Shown: positions 13,013-24,011, counted from the first letter of the stretch. The stretch: DNA of 64,000 nt from Oasisia sp. SBJ-2009 (GCA_964017155.1 OZ024861.1:49247513-49311512); one strand, 5' to 3'. Notes: generated by a model not told the origin, from the sequence alone. Numbers and translations: made by a program.

Positions 13013-13462
13013 AAATAAATTACGTTTCTTCTCCTTCATCTCATCATCAGCTGGATACATGGACTCTATGGCGAGTGTGACATGGGCACAGATGGGGTAG
13101 GACTCCACCCAAATGACCTCTTGGTCTTCTGACATGGTTAATCCCTTCAAACCCCCAGGCATCTTACCCTTCGTGATGTATGATTGCTCTCCAAACTGGT
13201 CTACAGACACGTAATTCCATATGCCTGGCCTATGACGACATAGATGAGCACCTGCTAACGGATCCATCTTGGCATCATCTGGCAACACATGCTGCATTTC
13301 CATCACATGCCATGTAATGTATCTAATGTCGGGAAAGCGAGCAGCAGTCATGCATGTAGCTGTCATTCTGCAGGATTGTCTTGCACGCCATACTGTTATT
13401 GTGTTGGCGAAGCCATGTGCTTCAATCCTTTCACCAAACATGATGAGAATGAAGCTGGACAT
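13007..13462 (-). pseudogene. Fragment of a multicopy unknown ORF (mobile-element-like)
   Basis: A 151-codon open frame with protein-like composition. It contains GIWNYVSVDQFGEQSYI and GKMPGGLKGLTMSEDQEVIW, followed by a cysteine-containing helix. The pattern of an acidic/aromatic EQ segment, then a K-x-GGL-x-G segment, then a Trp resembles an unnamed repetitive ORF family I recall from many invertebrate genomes. Its C-terminal end runs into SINE family 1 and stops, so it is probably truncated. No function can be given. Confidence 0.4.
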
Positions 13463-13849
13463 GATAATGAGGATGAAGGTGATAGTATGGAGGAAGAGGG
13501 GAGTTAGAGAGAATGGGTGAATAACCTTTTCTATGAGAACGTAATGGGAATGATTTATCGTTTAAATACCAATGGTTAATAATGTACACTGGGTCATTGC
13601 CCAAATGAAACTTGTCATTGCAAATAAGTTCTCAGTGTGTATCAACAATTATATAATTCAGTACTTCTGACGTTATACTTTTAAAGTTGTACCATTTTGT
13701 GTGTCATTTCCGAAGCTTTTTGTGCTTCTTGTCAGCTGTAGTCTTATACACTTACATGAAGGTACAACTATTAGCTTTCCTGCAACTCAGTCATGATGAA
13801 TGTTCAATGCTGAAGTGAAATTGAAAATAAATCGTCGAGCTATTTTTGG

Positions 13850-14260
13850 TTGAAATGGCGGCCATCTTGAATTTGTGTCACGTGACCACATAAAATGATT
13901 ACATTAAATTCCTCATGCGTTGGTACATGTATTTCACGTATAACTAAGGCCGTACAAGTATATACCAGTACTATATTGTTGCCCATATGGTAAAACGTAG
14001 GAATAGGCACCAAATCGTGGCTCTTGCATATGTTTGGTTAAAATGACGGTAATTTTGGATATTACTCGGTTTTCTTGGGCGGACATCAGTTTAAATACTT
14101 CCTTTTAAGTCCTGATATGGTAAAACATAGGAATGGACAAGATAATATCATATTTATATAGCAAAATGCAATCAAATTATGCTCGATTTTAGCTATTGTT
14201 GGTGAAAATGGTGGTCATTTTGAATTTTGGTCATGTGAACATAGTCGGACATTATTGTAA
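13850..14260. repeat. Diverged tandem repeat, about 129-bp period
   Basis: TATGGTAAAACGTAGGAAT at about 13986 recurs as TATGGTAAAACATAGGAAT at about 14115. AAAATGACGGTAATTTTGGA and AAAATGGTGGTCATTTTGAA recur with similar spacing. Confidence 0.6.
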
Positions 14261-14534
14261 ACGGTTCCATTGAATTCCTCGTACCTCAAAGCATGCGGGT
14301 ACATAAAATAATTATGTTTCTGGCATGATGTAGTGTAAAGATGAACACATTTTGTAATTTACCAAGATCATGGCAGCCATCTTGGATTTGCGTGGTTCCC
14401 ACGAGTTGCCCAAAGATGGCGCATTGCCATCCCACGGATTTGAGTTCAGGGACACATAATCTATATGATTCAGCAAAAAAGCCTTACACGACCAAACATT
14501 TCCAGGTTCACAAAATGGCAACTCGACTATCTGG

Positions 14535-14815
14535 GTAAGAGAAAAAACAAAGGTCACAGACGTGATTGAACAAGTGAGAAGACGGAAGTGGACCTGGGCA
14601 GGGCACGTCAGCAGGATACGAGAGAACTGATGGACACTGCGTATCACAACCTGGAAACCCAACGAAAGGAAAAGACCTAGAGGAAGGCCGGCGAGACGTT
14701 GGAGAGACGAACTAGACGACTACTGGAAGGGTACCATCTGGCAGCGGGTAGCGCAAGATAGGCAGATATGGAAGCAGCATGCAGAGACCTTCCACGGGAC
14801 ACTATGGCTTATCCA
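14535..14815 (+). mobile_element. LINE fragment, RTE-like C-terminal region
   Basis: Translation gives VIEQVRRRKWTWAGHVSRI, then WTLRITTWKPNERKRPRGRP, RRWRDELDDYW and WQRVAQDRQIWKQH. This is the W-GHV...KR-GRP-RW-D...W-A-DR-W signature at the end of RTE-type reverse transcriptase ORFs. One in-frame TGA follows RIREN, so the fragment is dead. Confidence 0.82.
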
Positions 14816-14819
14816 TTTT

Positions 14820-14880
14820 AATATATATATATATATATATATACTGGTATATATACAGTGTATATATATACTATATACAG
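14820..14880. repeat. (TA)n tract
   Basis: TA dinucleotides with short interruptions. Confidence 0.9.
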
Positions 14881-15224
14881 TAAAAACACAAATAAAGTGA
14901 CAAAACTGTTCCCTTTGGGGACCAGTGGATGGTATTTTCACCCGAGATAAAACATTTGGATATTACAAAAATGTGTTTTCTCCAATATTGTATTTGATAC
15001 TATGAAACTATACGGTAACAAAATGCAAAATTGACGACTGAACTAGGAAGTCATTCATAGGCCTACGTGCCCCTTTTATTTTTGATCTCGTAGAAAAAAT
15101 CACATCTTACAACAGGTAGGCTGGCTGCTGGCACCTCAAAACACAGAGACTAGTAACAAATATCAACAACGTTATTGAATATATTGTTCATGGCTCCGAG
15201 AATGGTTTATTGTAGTATCATTTA

Positions 15225-15396
15225 ACTTACTTTGGAGCTTATTGTCGAAGATGAGTATGACGTTTCGATCCGTCAGCTACAGACCTTGTCCACGTACTGG
15301 TGTCACGTGTGTTGCCTTAGATTTCGGCGGGATAATTTGGTTGTAGATGGCAGGCAGATGGTATCCCTGGTCTCTGTTCATGGTAGGGGCTCTCTG

Positions 15397-15434
<38 letters not shown>

Positions 15435-15800
15435 GCCTCCTTCACTTTTCTCTTGTTCCAGTTGGATTCACGGGTCAGTATTCCTGTGTTCTTCAATGAC
15501 ACTGAGCGTCCTGTGTCCCGGCAATGGTCTCCTACTCCTGTTGGTTTATCCAGGTTTGTGTGTTCTTTGAATCTCTGGCTGAGTGTTCTCTTGGTTTCAC
15601 CTATGTATGTGTGGCTGCTGTCGATGTCACAAGTGATGTAATAGATGGTTCAACACTTCTTTAGGTGTTTTGTCTTCGCCGAAATCTGAGGCAACACACG
15701 TGACACCAGTACGTGAACAAGGTCCGTAGCTGACGGGTCGAAACGTTGTACTCATCTTCGACATTAAGCTCCAAAGTAAGTTAAATTATATACAATCAAC
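15225..15800 (-). mobile_element. Penelope-like element fragment with inverted terminal repeats
   Basis: The minus-strand frame at about 15650-15440 reads IYYITCDIDSSHTYIGETKR, TLSQRFKEH and NWNKRKVKEAI, which is a GIY-YIG endonuclease. After a TA insertion (15398-15432) comes APTMNRDQGYHLPAIYNQI-like sequence. A terminal segment (15225-15370) with GACGTTTCGATCCGTCAGC is repeated inverted at 15665-15790. An inverted, 5'-truncated terminal repeat around the GIY-YIG domain is typical of Penelope-like retroelements. The reverse transcriptase part is absent. Confidence 0.8.
15398..15432. repeat. (TA)n tract inside the Penelope-like fragment
   Basis: About 17 TA units interrupting the element's reading frame. 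Confidence 0.9.
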
Positions 15801-16494
15801 AATGTTCTATCAATGACAAACATTGTCTAAGACAAGCATGATTTTTCTGCAATGTTACAAAACATGTATTGCACTGAAACTAATGATGTTCATAAGAATT
15901 TTTTTTAGCACTTATCAACATGGGAGGGGTTAAAATTGTTATCCCTATTTCTTCCCCTTGTGCTTTCTTCCCTTTTTCCCTTTCTTTCCACTCTTTTTTC
16001 TTTTCCCTTTTCCCTGAACGTCGTATGAACCAAACCTGGAAACGAGACATATAAATTAATACACATAAATGCCCATTTATAACAGTTATCCATCTTAACA
16101 TAGATATTTAAATATGTCAGAAAGTAAAACTATGCAGTCCCGTCAGCATTTAAATATTTTTAAAATATTACATTTTATACACATTTTGTATTTACATTGA
16201 AAATAATAGTTAAGATAAATAAGATATGTCAGAAGGTAAAACTATGTAGACGATGCAGTCTGGTCAGCAATTAAATATTAAAATATATTACATTATATAC
16301 ATATTTTTATTAACATTAAAAATAATACTTAGATTCATCCTTTATATACAGTATGTAACATTTCTTCTGCATATGCAAGACAACTGCATAAGTATGCCAC
16401 TTTCACAGTGGTTATTACGCATATATATTGTATCTGACATACCTCTGAACTCAACTTCCTTCATAGACATAAAAGTATATAACTATTTTTGTGA

Positions 16495-17155
16495 ACATGT
16501 TCATAAAGTTGGCAGTATATTATTCCAAACAAATTTCATAATTACACAACTAGCAATGTTCTACTTACTTCTATGTTTCAACGACCACGTTTTACTCGGG
16601 AGGCAAGGAAATGTTCGACAAACGTCAAACCCAAATCAGCCATAACCGACCATGCGGACAGACACAACTGTGTGATAGACTGGGAGGGAACGAAAGTGGT
16701 GGATAAAGAGACGAACAGGTGTGCGCGTTGGATAAAAGAAGCCATCTGGATTAGGAAGACGAAACCAACGATGAACAGAGACGAGGGGGGCTACAGACTA
16801 AGTCACGTGTGTGACAGACTGCTCGCCACGCCATCTAGCGAGCAGTGACCACTCAACATTCAGATTTGAATACAAAGCAATCAACTGTGAAGATCAGAAT
16901 ACAAAGCAATCAACTGTGAATATTGGAATGCAAAACAATCAACCACGGAAATTGGAATACAAAGCAGTCAACGATGAAGATTAGAATACAAAGCAATCAA
17001 CTGTGAAGATTGGAATACAAAGCAATGAAGAAGACAGCACAGAGTCCTAACAGAACAATGGTGGTCGAAACATAGAAGTAAGTAGAACATTGCTAGTTGT
17101 GTAATTGTGAATTTTTTCGGAATAATATACTGCCAACTTTGATGAACATTTTCAC
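16495..17155 (+). mobile_element. Penelope-like element, 3' part, flanked by inverted repeats
   Basis: The frame 16573-16846 encodes the end of the GIY-YIG region: AITDHADRHNCVIDWEGTKV, RWIKEAIWIRK, PTMNRDEGGYRLSHV. A minisatellite (16866-17040) follows, then AGACAGCACAGAGTCCTAAC and GTCGAAACATAGAAG. The segment 17060-17155 is the reverse complement of 16495-16575, giving inverted ends. The element begins about 40 bases past the stop codon of the KIAA2012-like gene on the other strand. Confidence 0.8.
16866..17040. repeat. 29-bp minisatellite, about six copies
   Basis: Units of CAATCAACTGTGAAGATTGG plus AATACAAAG. The same repeat in reverse complement forms the 5245-5610 array. Confidence 0.88.
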
Positions 17156-17195
17156 GAATGTATAACTGTTATGAAAAATCGTCGGCGCGTCACAC

Positions 17196-17393
17196 TCACT
17201 TTGAGTATGTGGCGAGGGGCCATGAGACGTAGTAGGAGAACGTCCACGGCCGACTGATGCACTGCTTCACCCGGACGTTGCGTAGATGCGTCGACTGCTC
17301 CAGATTGTGGCTCTGTCGCTGAAGTGTCAACTCCTTGCTCCTCACCAGGGCGCGCCGCTCTTCCTCCGCCTGCTCCGCTTGCACCTGCTGCAT
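17196..17393 (-). CDS. KIAA2012: KIAA2012-like exon 22 (C-terminus and stop)
   Basis: The acceptor is CTCGTCACAG before ATGCAGCAG. It encodes MQQVQAEQAEEERRALVR, continuing the coiled coil, then HLRNVRVKQCISRP and WTFSYYVSWPLATYSK followed by TGA. It enters in phase 0, matching exon 21. The 30-bp array starts about 12 bases upstream of the acceptor, and the upstream frame stays open through the whole array. Confidence 0.87.
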   Translation of the reverse strand: MQQVQAEQAEEERRALVRSKELTLQRQSHNLEQSTHLRNVRVKQCISRPWTFSYYVSWPLATYSK

Positions 17394-17405
17394 CTGTGAC
17401 GAGAC

Positions 17406-18524
17406 AAAGACACAACCCCAGAATAAAACACTTCTGAAGACACAGCCACAGGATAAAACACTTCTGAAGACACAGCCACAGGATAAAACACTTCTGAAGA
17501 CACAGCCACAGAATAAAACACTTCTGAAGACACAGCCACAGGATAAAACACTTCTGAAGACACAGCCACAGGATAAAACACTTCTGAAGACACAGCCACA
17601 GAATAAAACACTTCTGAAGACACAGCCACAGGATAAAACACTTCTGAAGACACAGCCACAGAATAAAACACTTCTGAAGACACAGCCACAGGATAAAACA
17701 CTTCTGAAGACACAGCCACAGAATAAAACACTTCTGAAGACACAGCCACAGGATAAAACACTTCTGAAGACACAGCCACAGAATAAAACACTTCTGAAGA
17801 CACAGCCACAGGATAAAACACTTCTGAAGACACAGCCACAGAATAAAACACTTCTGAAGACACAGCCACAGGATAAAACACTTCTGAAGACACAGCCACA
17901 GGATAAAACACTTCTGAAGACACAGCCACAGGATAAAACACTTCTGAAGACACAGCCACAGGATAAAACACTTCTGAAGACACAGCCACAGGATAAAACA
18001 CTTCTGAAGACACAGCCACAGGATAAAACACTTCTGAAGACACAGCCACAGGATAAAACACTTCTGAAGACACAGCCACAGGATAAAACACTTCTGAAGA
18101 CACAGCCACAGGATAAAACACTTCTGAAGACACAGCCACAGGATAAAACACTTCTGAAGACACAGCCACAGGATAAAACACTTCTGAAGACACAACCACA
18201 GGACAAAACACTTCTGAAGACACAACCACAGAATAAAACACTTCTGAAGACACAGCCACAGGATAAAACACTTCTGAAGACACAGCCACAGGATAAAACA
18301 CTTCTGAAGACACAGCCACAGGATAAAACACTTCTGAAGACACAGCCACAGGATAAAACACTTCTGAAGACACAGCCACAGGATAAAACACTTCTGAAGA
18401 CACAACCACAGGATAAAACACTTCTGAAGACACAGCCACAGGATAAAACACTTCTGAAGACACAGCCACAGGATAAAACATTTCTGAAGACACAACCACA
18501 GAATAAAACACTTCTGAAGACACA
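17406..18524. repeat. 30-bp minisatellite, about 37 nearly identical copies
   Basis: The unit is CTTCTGAAGACACAGCCACA plus GGATAAAACA, with exact 30-base periodicity. Variation is almost confined to GGAT/GAAT. Between about 17490 and 17870 the two types mostly alternate, suggesting a 60-bp dimer spread. Because 30 is divisible by 3, frames on both strands stay open (393-457 codons). These are artefacts: the array lies between a good donor at exon 21 and the acceptor of exon 22. Confidence 0.97.
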
Positions 18525-18591
18525 CCTTAGTTCTAAGTTCTTAGGTGGTTTCCTCCAAACAGCCCAAACTTGGGCTAATGCAGGAGTTCTT

Positions 18592-18832
18592 CTCTAGAAT
18601 TAGTGAGTCAACTACAGGTTACACATTTACCCCCTGTGTGGGATCTTTTACTTCCCTTGGCATAGACACCAGATAGAAGGGACCACTGGCTTTTAGTGTC
18701 TCTTCCGAAAGACACAGGCAAATGTGGGGTAAACGAAATTGCCTAAGTTTCGAAATGGCGGTAGGTGGGATTGAACCACCGTCCCCTCGATTGACAATCC
18801 AGCGCTCTACCGCGCGACCACCGCTCCCCACC
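18592..18832 (-). mobile_element. SINE family 2, second copy
   Basis: The head GTGGTCGCGCGGTAGAGCGC and B box GGTTCAATCCC are followed by the same body as 11380-11627. It sits about 70 bases beyond the 30-bp array in intron 21. Confidence 0.83.
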
Positions 18833-19099
18833 TGTTTAGATTAGCGCTTTTTGAGGCGTGATCATGTGGGCTTTAATTATATGCATTTACCTTAAGTTAT
18901 ACAATTTATATCATATAATTATTACGCAATTATTATCATTATTAGCATTTTAATATGATAATTTTTATGATAGATTAGCTGTTATTTTTTGTTTAATCAT
19001 ATACTTTTTTAGTTTTTAGCGTACTGGGGAATAATAAGTAATGTAACGATTGTGTTATTTAATTTTACTGTTTCATGTATAGGCTTATATTTATAATGT

Positions 19100-19290
<191 letters not shown>

Positions 19291-19529
19291 TTATCCATAT
19301 ATACATATATATTTTAATAATAATTTATCATCCAATTTTACCTTCTATTTATACTTTATGTATATGCACCTGAGAGCAATACTATTGATTTGGGCGTTAT
19401 ACAAATAAATTCTATTATTATTATTATTATTATGAGACAAAGACAAACTGTGACGACCAACCACCATGTGTTCACACAAGTACCTAGGGTAGTAGGGTGT
19501 ATATATTTCTTTGTTAAGCCCAACAGAAA

Positions 19530-19765
19530 GAGAGGTGTGGGTAGTGTATAGTGGTTAGCACTTCCACCTGTCATGTCGACACCCTGGTTCAGTGCTCGTT
19601 ATGATACTCGTGTTGTATTTGGTGTAAAAACCTGGCTCTCAACACTGGGGACTGTGTATCCCTCATGAATCAGTCAGGTTAATGTCAGTCCCGTCTTAAT
19701 TTGGGACGTAAAAGAACCACTGAGGACGACAAGCACCCTGGCAGTGACCACCCTCAGTGCCAGCG
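19530..19765 (+). mobile_element. Possible third tRNA-headed SINE family
   Basis: The head GTATAGTGGTTAGCACTTCC and CCTGGTTCAGTGCTCG resemble tRNA A and B boxes. The body has GTGTATCCCTCATGAATCAG and AATTTGGGACGTAAAAGAAC. Only one copy is seen in this window. Confidence 0.55.
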
Positions 19766-20084
19766 CGGACATGTTGGTGTAAATGTTCTGAAAAAGACTG
19801 ACTAGTTCAACGAGACCTCGTAAGATCATATAACATTGTAACCACAATATACAGAATTGTCAGTTAATAGAACCCTGCTGAGTGCTGGAAATAACTAGAA
19901 ACGAAATTGGTTTAATTGTGTGTTTTAAAGCGGAACTCCACTTTGTCCACTGGGTGGGGATAGACTGCCCTTGAGACAAGAGCTCATGTCATGTTCTGTC
20001 CTTATTCTGTCACTTCCATAGAATCACTGCTTCCTCTACTCTCCTATCTCTAGCTCCCCCACTCCCACCCCAATCCTACACCCA

Positions 20085-20903
20085 CCACCCCTCCTAATTG
20101 AACAAAGATCACAAAGATCACCACCCCACCCAATTGAACAAAGCCCACCACCCCTCCTAACTGAACAAAGCCTTCCACCCCCTCCTAGTTGAACAAAGCT
20201 CACTACCCCACCTAATCGAACAAAGCTCAACACCCCACCTAACTGAACAAAGCTCACAATATGCTCCTAATTGAACAAAGCTCAAAACCCCTCCTAACTG
20301 AACAAAGCTCAACACCACACCTAATTGAACAAAGCCAGCACCCTTCCTAATTGAACAAAGTTCAACACCCCTCTTAATTAACTGAACAAAGTTTAACACC
20401 CCACCTAACTGAACAAAGCTCAACACCCCACCTAATTGAACAAAGCTCGCAATACGCTCCTCATTGAACAAAGCTCACCACCCCTCCTAATTGAACAAAG
20501 CTCACCACCTCACCTAATTGAACAAAGCTCATCACCCCTCCTAATTGAACAAAGCTCACCACCCCACCTAATTGAACAAAGCTCAATGAACAAAGCTCAC
20601 CACCCCTCCTAATTGAACAAAGCTCACCACCCCACCAAAATGAACAAAGCTCAACACCCCACCTAATTGAACAAAGCTCACAATACGCTCCTCATTGAAC
20701 AAAGCTCACCACCCCACCTAATTGAACAAAGCTCACCACCCCACCTAAATGAACAAAGCTCACCACCCCTCCTAATTGAACCAAGGTCACCACCCAACCT
20801 AAATGAACAAAGCTCACCACCCCGCCTAACTGAACAAAGCTCAACACCCCACCTAATTGAACAAGACTCACCACCCCTCCTAATTGAACAAAGTTCTCTA
20901 CTC
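20085..20903. repeat. 26-bp minisatellite, about 31 copies
   Basis: The unit is CACCCCACCTAATTGAACAA plus AGCTCA, with CC(A/T)CCTAA variants. It lies in intron 21, about 220 bases from exon 21. Reading frames over it are artefacts. Confidence 0.95.
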
Positions 20904-21119
20904 AACTTGCACTACTCTCAAATGTCTACACCTACAGTCTGTCTGTCCTTGTGTCCATGTCCCCAGTAGCACACTGTCACTGGCATTCACTTTCACACAA
21001 AAGAAACACTGCATTTTTCATGACAATTCAACCGAAACACAACTACCTTGTACTTTCGTCCACAGTAACACCTAATGACAACATGCACACATACACTCAA
21101 ACTTAATCTTATTACTAAC

Positions 21120-21228
21120 TTTCTGTCTGCGTTCTATTTCCGCTCGTACAGCTTTTTGTTCTTCTACCAAGCGACGGAGTTCGGCATCTTCATGTTGCGA
21201 TAGTTGTTTTTCGACTAATGCCATCTGC
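21120..21228 (-). CDS. KIAA2012: KIAA2012-like exon 21 (coiled coil)
   Basis: The acceptor is GGTTTTCAG; the exon enters in phase 2 (completing Met with exon 20) and leaves in phase 0 at AAA|GTTAGT. It encodes QMALVEKQLSQHEDAELRRL, VEEQKAVRAEIERRQK. Charged heptads are typical of coiled coil. Confidence 0.87.
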
Positions 21229-21859
21229 CTGAAAACCAATCATTGCCTTTTAAAATCACCCCTCAAGTTTAGTTTGTTACTTGTTTTGTTTCTGATTCAG
21301 TTTGCGAAAAACCACAACTCAACCTAATAAGTACTACGACATGTTTGTTAATATTTTTACATGGTTTTGATTAAACATTAATAATAATAAAACTATTTTT
21401 CTAATTCCTGCATGGCGAATCGATGCGCTGTACAAGACATATAATAATTATATCAATAAATATAAATTATATAAATTAATATAAATCAAATCAAATTTTG
21501 GTTTAAGATGTACACTAGTAAATCTTTGTATGTAAATTATAGAAATCATATACATCAATTAAAAATAAATTAAACACAGTTTTAAAGATGCATAGTACTA
21601 AATCTCTGTAAATTATATAAATTGATGTAAAATTAAAACGTTTACTAAATCTGTGTATGTAAATTATCTATACATTAATATAAAACATAAACACTGATTA
21701 AAACGTATATAACAAATATAACATTAGATAAACAACTAACTTTAATTGATGCTGGTTCCAACATTTTACGAATTTAAAATATAGCATAATCGTAACATTG
21801 TACTTTGTATTGTCCCACAACAACGTTACACTTTACAAATATAACAAAAACATGACAAA

Positions 21860-22475
21860 TTGTTTTTTGAAGGGAGGGAGGGAAAGGGGAGTGAGAAAGA
21901 AGAGGAGTGGTGGGGAAATAGTGGGAGAAATTTATGAAGAGGACTGAACGATAAAAAGAGTGTTAGAGAGAGGCAGAGTGAAAAGATGGGAAGAGGAGAT
22001 GGGGCAGGGTGGAGGAGAATGTGTGAGGAAGGGGAGAGAGAGGGTGGGACAGATATATAGATTGGTAGAGAGACAGAGGCAGAGAGAGCAAGAGAAGAGA
22101 GAGCAAGAGAAGAGAGAGAACGAGCGAGATAAGAGAGAGAGGGGAGACACAGACAGAGAGAGATGAGAGAGATATGGAGAGAGAGAGAGAGGGGAAAGGA
22201 ACGTGGGTTTCAGGTGGGGAGAAAGGGAGGGAGGGAGGGGGAAAGGAGGGAGGGAGGAAGAGAGGGACAGAGAGAGAGAGTGAGGTAATAGAGAGAGGAG
22301 AGAGAGATGGAGAGAGAGAGGGGAAAGGAATGTGGGTATCTGGTAGGGAGATAAGGAGGGAGGGAGGAAAGAAGGGAGGGAGAGAGGGACAGAGAGAGAG
22401 AGAGAGGAGAGAGAGAGAGAAGGAGAGAAAGAGGGAGAATGGAGAGAGAGGGGAGAATGGAGAGAGAGAGCTTAC
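21860..22475. repeat. Polypurine (GA/GGGA) tract
   Basis: About 600 bases of the + strand are almost only A and G (blocks of GAGAGA, GGGAGG). It ends exactly at the exon 20 donor, so on the gene strand the intron opens with a long polypyrimidine run. Confidence 0.93.
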
Positions 22476-22585
22476 ATGTCAAAGTCAGTTCCCTGCAGTC
22501 TGTCCGCCTCCCGTCTGATCATCTCAGCCCGCTTGTCAGCCTCCTCCCTCTCCCGGATCAGTCGGTTCATCTCGTCCACCTCCGC
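22476..22585 (-). CDS. KIAA2012: KIAA2012-like exon 20 (coiled coil)
   Basis: The acceptor GGACGTTGCAG is in the edge of the 18-bp array; the donor is GACAT|GTAAGC (phase 2). It encodes AEVDEMNRLIREREEADKR and AEMIRREADRLQGTDFDM, the last residue shared with exon 21. The exon is 110 nt. Confidence 0.88.
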
Positions 22586-22588
22586 CTG

Positions 22589-23395
22589 CAACGTCCACTC
22601 ACTGGTCAGTGTCCACTCACTGGTCAGTGTCCATTCACTGGTCAGTGTCCACTCACTGGTCAGTGTCCATTCAATGGTCAGTGTCCACTCACTGGTCAGT
22701 GTCCACTCAATGGTCAGTGTCCACTCACTGGTCAGTGTACACTAACTGGTCAGTGTACACTCACTGGTCAGTGTACACTCACTGGTCAGTGTCCACTCAC
22801 TGGTCAATGTACACTCACTGGTCAGTGTACACTCACTGGTCAGTGTACACACACTGGTCAGTGTATACTCACTGGTCAGTGTACACTCACTGGTCAGTGT
22901 ATACATACTGGTCAGTGTACACATAATGGTCAGTGCACATTCACTGGTCAGTGTACACTCACTGGTCAATGTACATTCACTGGTCAGTGTCCACTCACTG
23001 GTCAGTGTACATCACTGGTCAGTGTACACTCACTGGTCAATGTACATTCACTGGTCAGTGTCCACTCACTGGTCAGTGTCCACTCACTGGTCAGTGTACA
23101 CACACTGATCAATATACACTCACTGGTCAGTGTACACTCACTGGTCAATGTACACTCACTGGTCAGTGTCCACTCACTGGTCAGTGTACACACACTGGTC
23201 AGTGTACACTTACTGGTCAGTGTACACACACTGATCAATATACACTCACTGATCAATGTACACTCACTGGTCAATGTACACTCACTGGTCAGTGTCCACT
23301 CACTGGTCAGTGTACACTCACTGGTCAGTGTACACTCACTGGTCAGTGTACACACACTGGTCAGTGTACACTCACTGGTCAATGTACATCAATAT
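22589..23395. repeat. 18-bp minisatellite, about 44 copies
   Basis: The unit is CACTCACTGGTCAGTGTA (or ..TGTC). Each unit has a short inverted repeat, CACTG-GT-CAGTG. On the gene (minus) strand each full unit contains CCAGTGAGTG, a good 5' splice-site consensus. The array starts four bases from the exon 20 acceptor. Confidence 0.97.
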
Positions 23396-23454
23396 TTTGT
23401 TTGCAATTTACAGTTTGCAGATGCATCATTCAAATTTGAAATAAAATTATTACT

Positions 23455-23602
23455 ATATAAATATATATGTTCATATATATTCATATATATATATTATATG
23501 ATATATATATGTGTATATATATATATATATATTATGTATATATATATATATACATAATATATATGTGTGTAAATATATATTATATATATATGTATATATA
23601 TA

Positions 23603-23658
<56 letters not shown>

Positions 23659-23846
23659 TATATATATAATTATATATATATATATATATATTATACATAT
23701 ATATATACATATATATATATGTAAATATATTATGTATATATATGTATATATATATATATATACATATATATAATTATATATATATATATATATACATAAT
23801 ATATTTACATATATCTATATGTATATATATGTACACATATATATGT

Positions 23847-23925
<79 letters not shown>

Positions 23926-23953
23926 TATATGAATACATATATATATATATGTG

Positions 23954-24005
<52 letters not shown>
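23455..24005. repeat. Long (TA)n-rich tract
   Basis: About 550 bases of TA with TGTATA, TACATA and AATTA interruptions. Reading frames of I and Y are artefacts. Confidence 0.97.

Positions 24006-24011
<6 letters not shown>

Noticed and set aside
17406..18524. CRISPR-like regular array
   Set aside because: Units are contiguous with no unique spacers, and the context is a eukaryotic gene with spliceosomal introns. The same holds for the other arrays in the window.
17152..18597. Open frames of 336-457 codons on both strands
   Set aside because: They are products of the 30-bp tandem repeat (unit divisible by three), open in several frames at once, and lie between a well-supported donor and acceptor.
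22439..23557. 372-codon frame with TGQCTL repeats
   Set aside because: 18-bp minisatellite artefact on the strand opposite exon 20.
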